The translations under genes and the position numbers were made by a program. Positions 52,687-62,085 of a stretch of DNA of 64,000 nt are shown one piece after another; position 1 is the stretch's first letter; the number at the start of each line of letters is the position of its first letter. Location of the stretch: positions 124,001 to 188,000 of the forward strand of contig NZ_SBIS02000007.1 in NCBI RefSeq assembly GCF_004765815.2, in the 5' to 3' direction. Below the pieces are notes generated by a model. The model saw nothing but the letters and a program-made list of their open reading frames with translations, searched no databases and had not been told where the DNA came from. Source of the DNA: Halorussus salinus (GTDB taxonomy: Archaea > Halobacteriota > Halobacteria > Halobacteriales > Haladaptataceae).

Positions 52687-53129
52687 ACTTACCGAATCTT
52701 CGTCGTGGGTTTACTTATTAGTATCCCCACGCTACAACTATGAAATGGGATTTTGGAATCCGTAGTCCCATTCTGGCACATCCACTCGATAGCCAGCGAA
52801 AGAAGAAACCCAGCAGTTCCGAGAATCGACCGTTCAGGCGGCGCTTACAACCCTCCCGAACGGGAAAATCGCCGGACTCCGCCGACCCCCGACCGACCCG
52901 ACCAAACCTCGTAATCATCGGTTAGCAGAGCCACGCCCGGAGAATCCGCCACGGCGAACCCGACCGTCCGCCGACCGCGAACTTCGTGTGGCACCGCCTG
53001 AAACCTCGTATGTCGCTGTATAACTATGGGTAAGACGCCCGACCTGTCGAAGTACAGCCGATAAGCCCGCCGCGACTCGCGGTCAGTGGCGGAGTAACGG
53101 ACGGCTATCGGCGTTAGGGACACCAAACT
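52687..53129. other. 443-bp gap between VapBC and the second cetZ
   Basis: Divergent space holding the vapB promoter at its left. A plus-strand ORF at 52740-52925 (MKWDFGIRSPILAHPL...) and a minus-strand one are Arg/Pro-rich and probably chance. GTATAACTATGG near 53022 and GCCGATAAGCCC near 53060 are candidate cetZ promoter parts. No repeat or RNA gene was recognised. Confidence 0.4.
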
Positions 53130-54296
53130 ATGAAGCTCGCAATGATAGGCTTCGGGCAGGCCGGAGGGAAGATAGTGGACAAGTTCGTCGAGTACGACCG
53201 GGGGACGGGCGCTAACGTCGTCCGGTCGGCTATCGCGGTCAACACCGCGAAAGCGGACCTCGCGGGACTCGAACACGTCCCCGAGCGAAACCGCGTCCTC
53301 ATCGGACAGGCCCGCGTGAAGGGCCACGGCGTCGGCGCGGACAACGAACTGGGCGCGGAGATAGCCGAGGAGGACATCGACGAGATTCAGGGCGCGCTGG
53401 ACGACGTGGCGGTCCACGAGATAGACGCGTTCCTCGTGGTCGCTGGCATGGGCGGGGGCACCGGGTCGGGCGGCGCGCCCGTCCTCGCCAGTCACCTCAA
53501 GCGCATCTACACCGAACCCGTCTACGGACTGGGCGTCCTGCCCGCCGAGGACGAGGGCGGCATCTACACGCTGAACGCCGCGCGGTCGTTCAAGACCTTC
53601 GTGGACGAGGTGGACAACCTGTTGGTCTTCGACAACGACGCGTGGCGAGAGACCGGCGAGTCGGTTCGGGGCGGCTACGACCGCATCAACGACGAGATAG
53701 TCCGACGCTTCGGCATCCTCTTCTCGGCGGGCGAGGTCCGGGAAGGCGAGGCCGTCGGCGAGAGCGTCGTGGACTCCAGCGAGATAATCAACACCCTGTC
53801 GTGCGGCGGTATCTCGACGGTCGGCTACGCCACCGAGGAGGTCGAGACGGCGGGCGGCGGCGGACTCCTCGGCCGGTTCTCGGAGGACGACCTCGACGCG
53901 ACGGAGACGACCAACCGCATCACGAGTCTCGTCCGGAAGGCCGCGCTCGGGCGGCTCACGCTCCCCTGCGAGGTCCGAAGCACCGACCGCTCGCTCGTGG
54001 TCGTCAGCGGTCCGCAGGACCACCTCAACCGGAAGGGCATCGAGCGCGGCCGCCAGTGGCTCGAAAACGAGACCGCCAGCATGGAGGTCCGTGGCGGCGA
54101 CTACCCGCTGGACGACACCGACCACGTCGCGGCGGTGACGCTCCTCTCGGGCGTCACGGACGTGCCGCGCGTCGAGGAGCTACAGGATGTCGCCGTCGAG
54201 GCCCAAGACAACATCGCGGACATCGAGGACGAGAGCGACGAGAATCTGGAGAGCCTGATTCGAGACGACGGCGACGAACTGGAAGCGCTGTTCTGA
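53130..54296 (+). CDS. cetZ: CetZ-type tubulin-like GTPase, second copy
   Basis: 388 residues, starting MKLAMIGFGQAGGKIVDKF exactly as the copy at 12.4-13.6 kb. It shares the T4 loop GMGGGTGSGGAP, the KRIYTEPVYGLGVLP segment and the NRITSLVRKAALGRLTLPCE region. It differs mainly in a shorter loop near 245-265 and a slightly shorter acidic tail. Standing alone, it lacks the overlapping secreted-protein partner of the first copy. Two near-identical CetZ proteins suggest paralogues with split roles in cell shape. Confidence 0.94.
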   Translation: MKLAMIGFGQAGGKIVDKFVEYDRGTGANVVRSAIAVNTAKADLAGLEHVPERNRVLIGQARVKGHGVGADNELGAEIAEEDIDEIQGALDDVAVHEIDAFLVVAGMGGGTGSGGAPVLASHLKRIYTEPVYGLGVLPAEDEGGIYTLNAARSFKTFVDEVDNLLVFDNDAWRETGESVRGGYDRINDEIVRRFGILFSAGEVREGEAVGESVVDSSEIINTLSCGGISTVGYATEEVETAGGGGLLGRFSEDDLDATETTNRITSLVRKAALGRLTLPCEVRSTDRSLVVVSGPQDHLNRKGIERGRQWLENETASMEVRGGDYPLDDTDHVAAVTLLSGVTDVPRVEELQDVAVEAQDNIADIEDESDENLESLIRDDGDELEALF

Positions 54297-54522
54297 GGCT
54301 TCGGCGACGACCGGAGTAGTCGATTGGTTTGGGTTGGAGTGCGATACCGTTCTCGCGGCCGTCTTTCGTCGGGACTCGTCCGAACAGTCCCGTGACCGGT
54401 CCGCTCGCGCGTGCAGTCACACGGCCGCGACCTGCTACTGTGGGACCGAAAACTCCCGTGGAAAACGAGCGGCGGTCGAGCGACTCGCGTTCGGAGAGTC
54501 GTCGTGGAGGGCGAAACTCGGC

Positions 54523-54687
54523 CTACCAGACGCGGGCTGCGGGCGTACCGCACTCCTCGCAGACGACCGCGGCGTCGCCCTTGAACTCCTCGCGGGCCAG
54601 CGCGCCCGTCGCACACCAACTACAGTCGTCGCCGACGAGCGCGGCGAGGACCGCGTCCGACGTGTCTTGCGAAGTTACCTGTTGCAT
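54523..54687 (-). CDS. 54-residue zinc-finger micro-protein
   Basis: MQQVTSQDTSDAVLAALVGD, then C22-x2-C25 (DCSWCATG) and C45-x2-C48 (CEECGTPA). Four cysteines make one zinc site. ATG at 54687 avoids a hydrophobic upstream extension that has no support. Such tiny zinc proteins are common in haloarchaea and some affect stress or swarming; function here unknown. Confidence 0.75.
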   Translation of the reverse strand: MQQVTSQDTSDAVLAALVGDDCSWCATGALAREEFKGDAAVVCEECGTPAARVW

Positions 54688-54795
54688 CGTTCGGAACAGA
54701 ACGGCACCGATATTTGAAACTACCGGAACTATCACGATGACTGACACGGTTCTAACGCGACCGAACCACAATTTTCAGCAATCCCAATGTAGTTC

Positions 54796-55533
54796 TCAGT
54801 CGCGCTCGCCGAGGAGTGCCGCCGCGGCGTCGCGGTCGGCGGGCGTGTTGACGTTCACGCGCTCGGCGTCCAGCGCCATTGCTTCGACGTGCGCCCCCGC
54901 TCGAAGCAGGACGCCGAGCGCGTCGGCGAGTTCGTACTCGCCGCGGTCGGACGGCCGGACGAGCGAGAGGGCGTCGAAAATCTCGGCGGGCAGGACGTAC
55001 GCGCCGGTCGTCGCCAGCGTCGAGGACGGGTCGGCCGGTTTCTCCTCGATTTCGGTGACGCGGTGGCGCTCGCCGGGGTCGTCGGAACCCGAATCGACGC
55101 GGACCACGCCGGTCTCGCGCGCCGCGGCGAGGTCCACTTCTTCGACGGCGAGTACCGCATCTACGTCGTCGGCCCGCTGGCGGGCGATATGCGGGCGCAA
55201 GTCGCCCGCGACCACGTTGTCACCGTTCAGGACGACGACGGGACCATCGACGTACGACTCGGCCTGTAAGACGGCGTGGCCGAGACCCAACCGCTCGTCC
55301 TGTTCGACGTACGAGAGCGCGACTCCGGCGGCGCTGTCGCCGAAGCGGTCCCGAATCGCGTCGCCCTCGTAGCCCACTACGACGACGATTTCGTCCACGC
55401 CGCTGTCCGCCAGCGTCTCGAACACGTGCCCGAGGAGCGGCCGTCCGGCGACCTCGACCAGTCCCTTCGGCTTCTCGTCGGTCAGCGGCCGGAGGCGGGT
55501 CCCCTCACCCGCGGCCGGAACGACTCCGAGCAT
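54796..55533 (-). CDS. aglF: Sugar-phosphate nucleotidyltransferase (AglF/glucose-1-P uridylyltransferase-like)
   Basis: 245 residues. MLGVVPAAGEGTRLRPLTDEKPKGLVEV is the signature GxGTRLxPxT...KP; VVLNGDNVVAG and the EEKPADPSS loop follow. It makes UDP- or dTDP-sugar for glycan assembly; AglF of Haloferax has this role in S-layer N-glycosylation. ATG at 55533 was chosen over 55644. The glycan genes that begin at 57 kb and this gene are in the same region but not one operon. Confidence 0.85.
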   Translation of the reverse strand: MLGVVPAAGEGTRLRPLTDEKPKGLVEVAGRPLLGHVFETLADSGVDEIVVVVGYEGDAIRDRFGDSAAGVALSYVEQDERLGLGHAVLQAESYVDGPVVVLNGDNVVAGDLRPHIARQRADDVDAVLAVEEVDLAAARETGVVRVDSGSDDPGERHRVTEIEEKPADPSSTLATTGAYVLPAEIFDALSLVRPSDRGEYELADALGVLLRAGAHVEAMALDAERVNVNTPADRDAAAALLGERD

Positions 55534-55652
55534 GCCTCCGGGTTGGACGCCGAGCGACCTGTACCTGCCGACCGTCCGGGACCGCCGACCCCAAACCGCT
55601 GACCCGAAACCGCCGACCGAGTATTCTTGACGGTGGCACGCCACGCTTCCGC

Positions 55653-56483
55653 ATGGACCTCACGCTCGACCACGTTCCGTTCGCGTACCACGACTTGGAC
55701 GAGATTACCGCGGAGTTCGACCGCCTCGGCCTGTCGCCCGACTACGGCGGCGTCCACGACAACGGCGTCACCCACATGGCCGTGCTGGGGTTCGACGACC
55801 GGTCGTACGTCGAACTCATCGCCGAGCGAGGAGACGGCGACCACGACTTCTGGCCCGAGTACATCCGCGCCGACGCCGGGCCCGCCGACTGGTGCGTCCG
55901 GGTCCCCGACATCGTCGCGGAGTGCAAACGCTATCTGGACGCGGGCTACGCCGTCCGGGGACCGCTGTACGGTTCCCGCGAGCGCGACGACGGGCGGCTC
56001 GTGGAGTGGGACCGCGCCGAGTTCGGGGGCGACGACGGCCTCCTCCCGTTCGCCATCGAGGACCGGACGCCGCTCTCGGCTCGCGTCGCGCCGAGCGAGA
56101 GCGTCGCGGGCGGACCGCTGACTGGGTTGGGGCAAGTGGTGCTGGGCGTCGCGGACCTCGACGCCGCCGTCCGGCGATTCCGCGAGCATCACCGGTTTCC
56201 CGAACCGGTCGAGGAGACCGTTCCCCGGTTCGGCACGGTGGCGTCGTTCCCCGGTCGGCCGGTGGCGCTCGCCGCGCCCGAGGGCGAGGGGTGGCTCGCC
56301 GACAGAATCGCCGCGTTCGGCGACGGTCCCTGCGCGTGCCTGCTGGCGACCGACGATTTGGACGCGGCGCGCGACGCCTACCCCCTGCGAGAACCCGAAT
56401 CGTGGCCCGACGGAGAAGTAGCCACCTTCGACAGCGACCTGTTGGGTTCCCGACTCGGCGTGGTCGAGCGAGAGGAAACGTAG
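55653..56483 (+). CDS. VOC-superfamily protein (Glyoxalase_3-like), two modules
   Basis: 276 residues. Two vicinal-oxygen-chelate halves (about 1-130 and 150-270): LDHVPFAYHDLDEITAEFDRLG then TGLGQVVLGVADLDAAVRRF. H7 and E54-type positions in the first half may bind metal; the second looks degenerate. Enzyme or resistance-type binding protein, substrate unknown. Divergent from the aglF-like gene. Confidence 0.8.
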   Translation: MDLTLDHVPFAYHDLDEITAEFDRLGLSPDYGGVHDNGVTHMAVLGFDDRSYVELIAERGDGDHDFWPEYIRADAGPADWCVRVPDIVAECKRYLDAGYAVRGPLYGSRERDDGRLVEWDRAEFGGDDGLLPFAIEDRTPLSARVAPSESVAGGPLTGLGQVVLGVADLDAAVRRFREHHRFPEPVEETVPRFGTVASFPGRPVALAAPEGEGWLADRIAAFGDGPCACLLATDDLDAARDAYPLREPESWPDGEVATFDSDLLGSRLGVVEREET

Positions 56484-56504
56484 CTCGTCGGGAGCCGCGG
56501 CGGA

Positions 56505-56930
56505 CTACGCTTCCAGAATCTCCACGAGGTTGCCCTCCGGGTCGCGGACGAACAGGATTTTCGTCCCGCTGGCGGTCGTCCGCGGTTCGCTCAGCGTCTC
56601 GACCTCGGGCGGGAGTTCTGCGTAGAAGCTATCGAGGTCCTCGACCGCGAGTCCGAGGTGCTTCGCTCCGGGCTGGTTGACTGTCTCTGCGTGGGACTCC
56701 TCGCCCTCGGGGTCGTAGGCCACGAGTTCGACGCGGGCCGACCCCGCGTCGAGGTGTGCGAACTCGCCGGTCGCACCCGGTACGCCGACGCCCTCGGCGA
56801 ACTCCTCGCCCGACACGGAGAACCTGTCCAGCACGTCGAGACCCAGCACGTCGCGGTAGAACGCGACCGCGCGGTCGAGGTCCGTCACCGTCACGCCAGT
56901 GTGGTGTGCAGTTAGCTCTGTCGTCGTCAC
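56505..56930 (-). CDS. VOC/glyoxalase I-like protein
   Basis: 141 residues. HHTGVTVTDLDRAVAFYRDVLGL with metal His near 9-10, HLGLAVEDLD with a second His, and FVRDPEGNLVEILEA with the final Glu: a full VOC metal set (H, H, E). It isomerises or cleaves a small electrophile such as methylglyoxal adduct; substrate unknown. Convergent with the two-module VOC gene, 20 bp apart. Confidence 0.88.
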   Translation of the reverse strand: MTTTELTAHHTGVTVTDLDRAVAFYRDVLGLDVLDRFSVSGEEFAEGVGVPGATGEFAHLDAGSARVELVAYDPEGEESHAETVNQPGAKHLGLAVEDLDSFYAELPPEVETLSEPRTTASGTKILFVRDPEGNLVEILEA

Positions 56931-57012
56931 ACCGAGGAGGTGGGCCAGACGGGCAAAGTCCTGTCCGTTCGGTTTGCCGAGCGAACCTGTTTCCTCGTCG
57001 GACCTTCGTAGC

Positions 57013-57020
57013 GTTTATAC
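57013..57020 (+). promoter_or_regulatory. TATA box of the STT3-like gene
   Basis: GTTTATAC about 28 bases before the ATG at 57044; leaderless start expected. Confidence 0.6.
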
Positions 57021-57043
57021 CCTACTCACGACATTCGCCCACC

Positions 57044-59419
57044 ATGAGTACTGTACGCGAGGCGACCGACGCCCTCCTCGAGGAGAAACCCGGCCTCGAA
57101 TCGGACCTCCGCGAGGTCCTCGCGGTGGACGAGCGCGCCGACGGCTGGACCTTCGACGACGTGCCCGTGGACTCGGGCACCTTCGGCGAACTCGTCTCCC
57201 GCGACATCGTCGCCGAGAACGGCGACGGGTACGAAGTCGCCGACCCCGACGCCGTCCGCGCGGGTCTCGATGGAGATTCGGAAACCGCGGACGACGCGGG
57301 CAAGAGCGGTGGCCCGTCGCTCTCGTCGCTCTCGCTCGGATCGCTCCCCTCGCTTTCGCGGCTCGAAGCGGGCGCGCTCACTGGCGCGCTGGCGTTCCTT
57401 GTCCTGATGAGAACCTACATCTTCCCGAGCGTCTTCCGGGGCGAGTACGTCGTCCTGCCCTCGAACGACCCCTACTACTACCGCTACTGGGTCGAACAGC
57501 TCTCCGCGGAGGCGACCGGCGTCTTCGACTTCAGCGTCCTCTCGGGACTCCCCGATGCCGTGGCGAAGGGCGAACCGCTGATGGTCGGGACGCTCTGGTG
57601 GTTCACGAACCTCCTCGGCGGAGCCGACGCCGCTGGGTGGGTACTGGCGTGGTACCCCGTGGTCTCTGCGCTCGTCGTCGGACTCCTCGTCTACGCGCTG
57701 GCGGTCCGGGTCACCGACGACCGCCGGGTCGCGCTCGCCTCCGTCGTATTCCTCGCGGTAATTCCCGCGTTCGCCTACCGGACCGGCCTCGGGTTCGCCG
57801 ACCACCACGCCTTCGACTACCCGTGGCTCGCGCTGACCGCGCTCGCGCTGGTCTGGCTCTCGGGCGTCGAGCGCGAGGAGCTTTCGTCTCCGAAGCCGTG
57901 GCTCGCCGCCGCCGCCCTCGGCGTCGCAGTCGCCGGGCAGGTGATGGCGTGGGAGGCCGGATCGCTCCTCGTCGGCGCTATCGGCGTCTTCGCCGCGGTC
58001 CGAGCGGCCGCCGACGTTCGCGCCGACCGGTCGCCGCTCGTCGCGAGCGCGCCGCTCCTCGGCGGACTGGCGGTTGCCGCCTTGCTTTCGCATTTCGCAC
58101 ACACCGGGTTCGGGTGGCACACCGACGTAGTGGCCTACTCTCCGGCGCTGTTGCTCGTCGGCGTGCTGGGCGTCTCGCTTGCGGGCGAGGCAGTGCGTCG
58201 GGCCGGGATGCCCGCGTTCGTCCTCGGAGGTGCCGAAGTCGCAGGTGGGTTGAGTGCGCTGGCCCTCCTCCAGTTCGTCCTGCCGACGTACGCGAGCCGC
58301 CTGTACAGTCAACTTGACGTTCTCCTTTTCAACTCCGGTCCCGCCGAGACGCAATCTCTCTTCTCGGGCGGCCCCCAAGGGTTCCTCCTCGGTCCGATTC
58401 TGGAACTCGGCTTCGCGTGGCTGCTCGCCGTCCCGATGCTGGCGCTAGTCGGGTGGCGGGCCTACCGGCGCGAGAACGTCCTGTGGCTAGTCGTCTGCAC
58501 TTACGCCGGGTACTTCCTCGTGCTAGCGACGTTTCAGCGCCGGTTCGTCGGCGAGTTCGCCCCCTTCGCGGCCGTACTGGCGGGCTACGGCTTCGTCGCG
58601 TTCGCGGCGAAACTTGACGTAATCTCGGCGCTCGATTTCGGCGACGACGACCCGCGAGGAGAGGAGGACTCCCAGCCCTCGCTCGCCCTGCCTGACAGGG
58701 GGACCGCCGCGACCCTCGCGGTACTCCTCGTGTTCGTCGTTAGCGCGGGCGGGGTCCAAACCGCGGTCCGCCACCAACAGGTGAAAATCGTAGACAATAA
58801 GTTTGAGGCGGCGACTTGGATGGACGGCTACGCGACGGAGCAGGACTGGGAGTACCCCGAGAACTATGTCCTGAGCAAGTGGGGCCGCAACCGGATGTAC
58901 AACTACTTCGTGAACGGTCATTCCAGTGCGTACGGCTTCGCCAGAGACCACTACGAGGCTTTTCTCTCGTCGTCGGATCCCGAAGCACAATATCTACAAT
59001 TACGTGAGAGAGTCGGCTTCGTCGTGACGAAGAACGTTGATTTGAACGGGCAAGTTGCACCGAGGACCAACTACGCACGACTCCACAAGCGGTTCGGGAG
59101 TGCCGGACCGAACGGTGCGAGCGGCGCGGGTCACTACCGGGCGCTCTACGCGAGCGACGACGGATCGGTGAAGGTGTTCTCGCTAGTTCCGGGTGCGAAT
59201 CTTACGGGAACCGTCAAGAGCAACGAGACCGTGACCGTCTCGAAGCAAATCCAAGTCGAGGGCGCGTCGTTCACGTACCGGCGGAACGTTCGAGCCGGTC
59301 CCGATGGAAAGCTCGCTGTAACGGTTCCCTACGCGGGGTCATACTCAGTCGGGAACTCGACAGTCGAGGTGCCCGAGAGCGCCGTCGAGAACGGCGGTAA
59401 CATCACGGTCGGCGCGTAA
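57044..59419 (+). CDS. STT3/AglB-like membrane protein with N-terminal winged helix and atypical catalytic motif
   Basis: 791 residues. A winged-helix-like N-terminus (about 1-78), then 11-13 membrane helices. The first external loop has SNDPYYYRYW (N141-D142-P143), the metal-binding Asp region of oligosaccharyltransferases, and GFADHHAFDYP (about 247) matches the DHH motif. The C-terminal soluble domain (from about 580) has YVLSKWGRNRMYNYFVNGHS where STT3 has WWDYG; the motif Asp is missing. It is therefore either a divergent oligosaccharyltransferase or a related polymer-type glycosyltransferase. It starts the right-hand glycan cluster. Confidence 0.82.
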   Translation: MSTVREATDALLEEKPGLESDLREVLAVDERADGWTFDDVPVDSGTFGELVSRDIVAENGDGYEVADPDAVRAGLDGDSETADDAGKSGGPSLSSLSLGSLPSLSRLEAGALTGALAFLVLMRTYIFPSVFRGEYVVLPSNDPYYYRYWVEQLSAEATGVFDFSVLSGLPDAVAKGEPLMVGTLWWFTNLLGGADAAGWVLAWYPVVSALVVGLLVYALAVRVTDDRRVALASVVFLAVIPAFAYRTGLGFADHHAFDYPWLALTALALVWLSGVEREELSSPKPWLAAAALGVAVAGQVMAWEAGSLLVGAIGVFAAVRAAADVRADRSPLVASAPLLGGLAVAALLSHFAHTGFGWHTDVVAYSPALLLVGVLGVSLAGEAVRRAGMPAFVLGGAEVAGGLSALALLQFVLPTYASRLYSQLDVLLFNSGPAETQSLFSGGPQGFLLGPILELGFAWLLAVPMLALVGWRAYRRENVLWLVVCTYAGYFLVLATFQRRFVGEFAPFAAVLAGYGFVAFAAKLDVISALDFGDDDPRGEEDSQPSLALPDRGTAATLAVLLVFVVSAGGVQTAVRHQQVKIVDNKFEAATWMDGYATEQDWEYPENYVLSKWGRNRMYNYFVNGHSSAYGFARDHYEAFLSSSDPEAQYLQLRERVGFVVTKNVDLNGQVAPRTNYARLHKRFGSAGPNGASGAGHYRALYASDDGSVKVFSLVPGANLTGTVKSNETVTVSKQIQVEGASFTYRRNVRAGPDGKLAVTVPYAGSYSVGNSTVEVPESAVENGGNITVGA

Positions 59420-59523
59420 GAGTCAGCACGGACTGTCAACGCTGCCACAACGAGGACTCGGACGAGGCCGAACCCGAATCTGCCCCAGTGGCTTTTTCTT
59501 AATCGACGTTGCCATCCGTCGTA

Positions 59524-60510
59524 ATGCGAATACTCGTTACCGGAGGAGCGGGCTTCATCGGCGGCCACCTCGCCGAGGAGTTCGCCCGCGACGGCCACGA
59601 CGTGGTCGCGCTCGACAACTTCGAACCGTTCTACGACACGGGAATCAAGGAACACAACGTCGAGGCCGCGCGCGAGGCGGCCGCGGAGAGCGATGGCTCC
59701 TACGAACTGGTCGAGGGCGACGTGCGCGACGAGGAGGCCGTCTCCAAACAGGTCGCCGACGCGGACTACGTCTTCCATCAGGCCGCCCAAGCCGGAGTCC
59801 GAACGAGCGTCGAGGAGCCCCAGAAGGTCAACGACATCAACGTCTCGGGGACGCTCAACGTCCTCGAAGCGGCGCGGGACTCCGACACCGAGCGCGTCGT
59901 CGTCGCCTCCTCGTCGTCGGTGTACGGCAAGCCCGAGTACCTCCCCTACGACGAGGAGCATCCGAACACGCCCGTCAGCCCCTACGGTGCCTCCAAAGTC
60001 GCCCAAGAGCAGTACGCCAGAGTCTACAACGAAGTGTACGGCCTGCCGACGGTCTCCCTGCGGTACTTCACGGTGTACGGCCCGCGGATGCGGCCGAACA
60101 TGGCCATCAGCAACTTCGTCTCGCGCTGTATGAACGGCGAGCCGCCAGTCATCTACGGCGACGGCACCCAGACGCGGGACTTCACCTTCGTCGGCGACGT
60201 GGTCGAGGCGAATCGCACCCTGCTGGAGACCGACGCCGCGGACGGCGAGGCGATGAACATCGGGAGTACCGACAACATCGAGATTCGGGTGTTGGCCGAG
60301 GAGATACGCGACCAACTCGCGCCCGACCTCGAACTGGAGTTCGGCGAGCGCAACGACGCCGACGCCGAACACACTCACGCCGACATCTCGAAGGCGAGCG
60401 ACCTCCTCGGCTACGAGCCGACTACGACCATCCGGGAGGGCGTCGAGGAGTTCACCGAGTGGTACCGGGCGAATCGGGAGTGGTACGAACCGCTCGTTCG
60501 GAACTCCTGA
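59524..60510 (+). CDS. Extended SDR NAD-dependent sugar epimerase
   Basis: 328 residues. MRILVTGGAGFIGGHLAEEF, VFHQAAQAGVRTSV, catalytic Ser in VASSSSVYG with YGASKVAQEQY (Tyr-x3-Lys), LRYFTVYGPRMRPNMAI and the TRDFTFVGDVVEA segment. It resembles UDP-glucose/UDP-glucuronate 4-epimerases and so supplies nucleotide sugars to the glycan cluster. ATG at 59524 was chosen over 59509. Same strand as the STT3-like gene, 104-bp gap. Confidence 0.9.
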   Translation: MRILVTGGAGFIGGHLAEEFARDGHDVVALDNFEPFYDTGIKEHNVEAAREAAAESDGSYELVEGDVRDEEAVSKQVADADYVFHQAAQAGVRTSVEEPQKVNDINVSGTLNVLEAARDSDTERVVVASSSSVYGKPEYLPYDEEHPNTPVSPYGASKVAQEQYARVYNEVYGLPTVSLRYFTVYGPRMRPNMAISNFVSRCMNGEPPVIYGDGTQTRDFTFVGDVVEANRTLLETDAADGEAMNIGSTDNIEIRVLAEEIRDQLAPDLELEFGERNDADAEHTHADISKASDLLGYEPTTTIREGVEEFTEWYRANREWYEPLVRNS

Positions 60511-60544
60511 AGTGTCAGCCCGTCACACAGATAGGGGACTCCAT

Positions 60545-60556
60545 AGCTTTTAAGCT
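60545..60556 (+). promoter_or_regulatory. Palindromic TATA element of the sugar-transferase gene
   Basis: AGCTT-TT-AAGCT, an inverted repeat around TTTTAAG, about 29 bases before the ATG at 60580. It supports that start over GTG at 60565. Confidence 0.45.
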
Positions 60557-60579
60557 AACTGACTGTGCGAGATAGCGTG

Positions 60580-62016
60580 ATGGTGTCGGGACATCAGTAT
60601 CGAGTCGTGAGCGTCGTCGGGACCCTGCTGGGGACAGTGGCGGCCGTGGTCGTCACCAACCACCCCGCGGCGCAGTGGCTGACGACGGTCGTTCCGGTGT
60701 TCCGGCGACTCCCGGCGAACGTATTGACGGGCGACAAGTTGACGCTCGCGGCGGTGACGAGCGCGCTCATCGTCCTCGGGTGTCTCCTCCCGCTGTTCAA
60801 ACCTCGTCCTCGGCGCATCCTCGACACGATTCTGCTGACCCAGAAGCGCGTGGTCGTCGCCGGGTTCGCCATGGCGACGGTCGGCTACTTCGACTGGAGC
60901 TATCCGCTTCCGCGCTCGACGCTCGCGCTGACGGTCGTCGTCATGCTGGTCGCGTTCCCGGTGTGGTTCGTCGCCATCGGTTACCGGCCCGGCCGCGAGG
61001 AGCGAGCGGTCGTCGTCGGCGACGACCCCGAGGAGATTCGGGACGTTCTCGACGCGACCGACGTACCGGTGGTCGGCTACGTCTCGCCGCCGAGCCCCTA
61101 CTACGAAGGCGAGCGCGGCGTCGCCACCCCGGCCGTCGCCGACGGGAGCGGCGAGGGGGCACTCGACGACCTCGACTGTCTGGGCGGTCTCTCGCGGCTG
61201 GACGAGGTGCTGGTCGAGTACGACGTGGACACCGCAGTACTGGCGTTCGCCCATCCCGACCGCGCGGAGTTCTTCGGTGCGCTCGACGCCTGCTACGAAC
61301 GCGGCGTGGACGCGAAGGTCCACCGCGACCATGCCGACGACGTGCTGACCGCCACGACGGCGACGGGCAACGAGACGATAGTGGACATCGAACTCGAACC
61401 GTGGGACTGGCAGGACTACGTGTTCAAGCGGGTCTTCGACGTGGCGTTCGCGGCGGTAGGCTTGCTGGCGTTCGCTCCTCTTATCGCGGTCATCGCTGTG
61501 GCTATCAAGCTCGACAGCCCCGGCCCGGTGTTCTACAGTCAAGAGCGCACCGCGGAACTAGGCGAGACCTTCGAGGTGTACAAGTTTCGGAGCATGGTGA
61601 CCGACGCCGAGGCCGAGACCGGCGCGACCATCAGCGACGAGGACGCTGGCGGCGTGGACCCGCGAGTCACGCGCGTCGGGCGATTCCTCCGCCAGACGCA
61701 TCTGGACGAAGTTCCGCAACTCTGGTCGATTCTGGTCGGCGACATGAGCGTCGTGGGACCGCGACCCGAACGCCCCGAGTTGGACGCCGACATCCGGTCG
61801 GGCGTCGTCGAGTGGCGCAAGCGATGGTTCATCAAGCCAGGGCTGACTGGGTTGGCGCAGATTAACGGCGCGACGGGCCACAAACCCGAGAAGAAGTTGC
61901 GCTACGACGTAGAGTACGTCCGCAAGCAGTCGTTCTGGTTCGACCTGAAGATTGTTATTCGGCAGGTGTGGGGCGTGCTGGAAGACGTGAAACGGTCACT
62001 GCGCAAGCGGGAATAG
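60580..62016 (+). CDS. Polyprenyl-phosphate sugar-phosphate transferase (WcaJ/WbaP type)
   Basis: 478 residues. N-terminal four membrane helices (to about 140), a Rossmann-like CoA_binding_3 domain (145-275), then the bacterial sugar transferase domain: KRVFDVAFAAVGLLAFAPLI, LDSPGPVFYSQERT, FRSMVTDAE, DEVPQLWSILVGDMSVVGPRPER and KPGLTGLAQINGATG. It moves a hexose phosphate onto a lipid carrier, the first step of a glycan chain. It probably serves the STT3-like gene and the glycosyltransferases to the right. Confidence 0.92.
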   Translation: MVSGHQYRVVSVVGTLLGTVAAVVVTNHPAAQWLTTVVPVFRRLPANVLTGDKLTLAAVTSALIVLGCLLPLFKPRPRRILDTILLTQKRVVVAGFAMATVGYFDWSYPLPRSTLALTVVVMLVAFPVWFVAIGYRPGREERAVVVGDDPEEIRDVLDATDVPVVGYVSPPSPYYEGERGVATPAVADGSGEGALDDLDCLGGLSRLDEVLVEYDVDTAVLAFAHPDRAEFFGALDACYERGVDAKVHRDHADDVLTATTATGNETIVDIELEPWDWQDYVFKRVFDVAFAAVGLLAFAPLIAVIAVAIKLDSPGPVFYSQERTAELGETFEVYKFRSMVTDAEAETGATISDEDAGGVDPRVTRVGRFLRQTHLDEVPQLWSILVGDMSVVGPRPERPELDADIRSGVVEWRKRWFIKPGLTGLAQINGATGHKPEKKLRYDVEYVRKQSFWFDLKIVIRQVWGVLEDVKRSLRKRE

Positions 62017-62085
62017 ACTCCGGCACCTCTCCGAAACGGTTGGTCGTCGCTGAAGAACAGAAGTTAGCCAGTTGGAGGATAGAGA

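Noticed and set aside
52740-52925. A plus-strand 61-codon ORF starting MKWDFGIRSP
   Set aside because: Arg/Pro/Ser-rich, no promoter at a suitable distance, and a comparable ORF exists on the other strand; likely chance.
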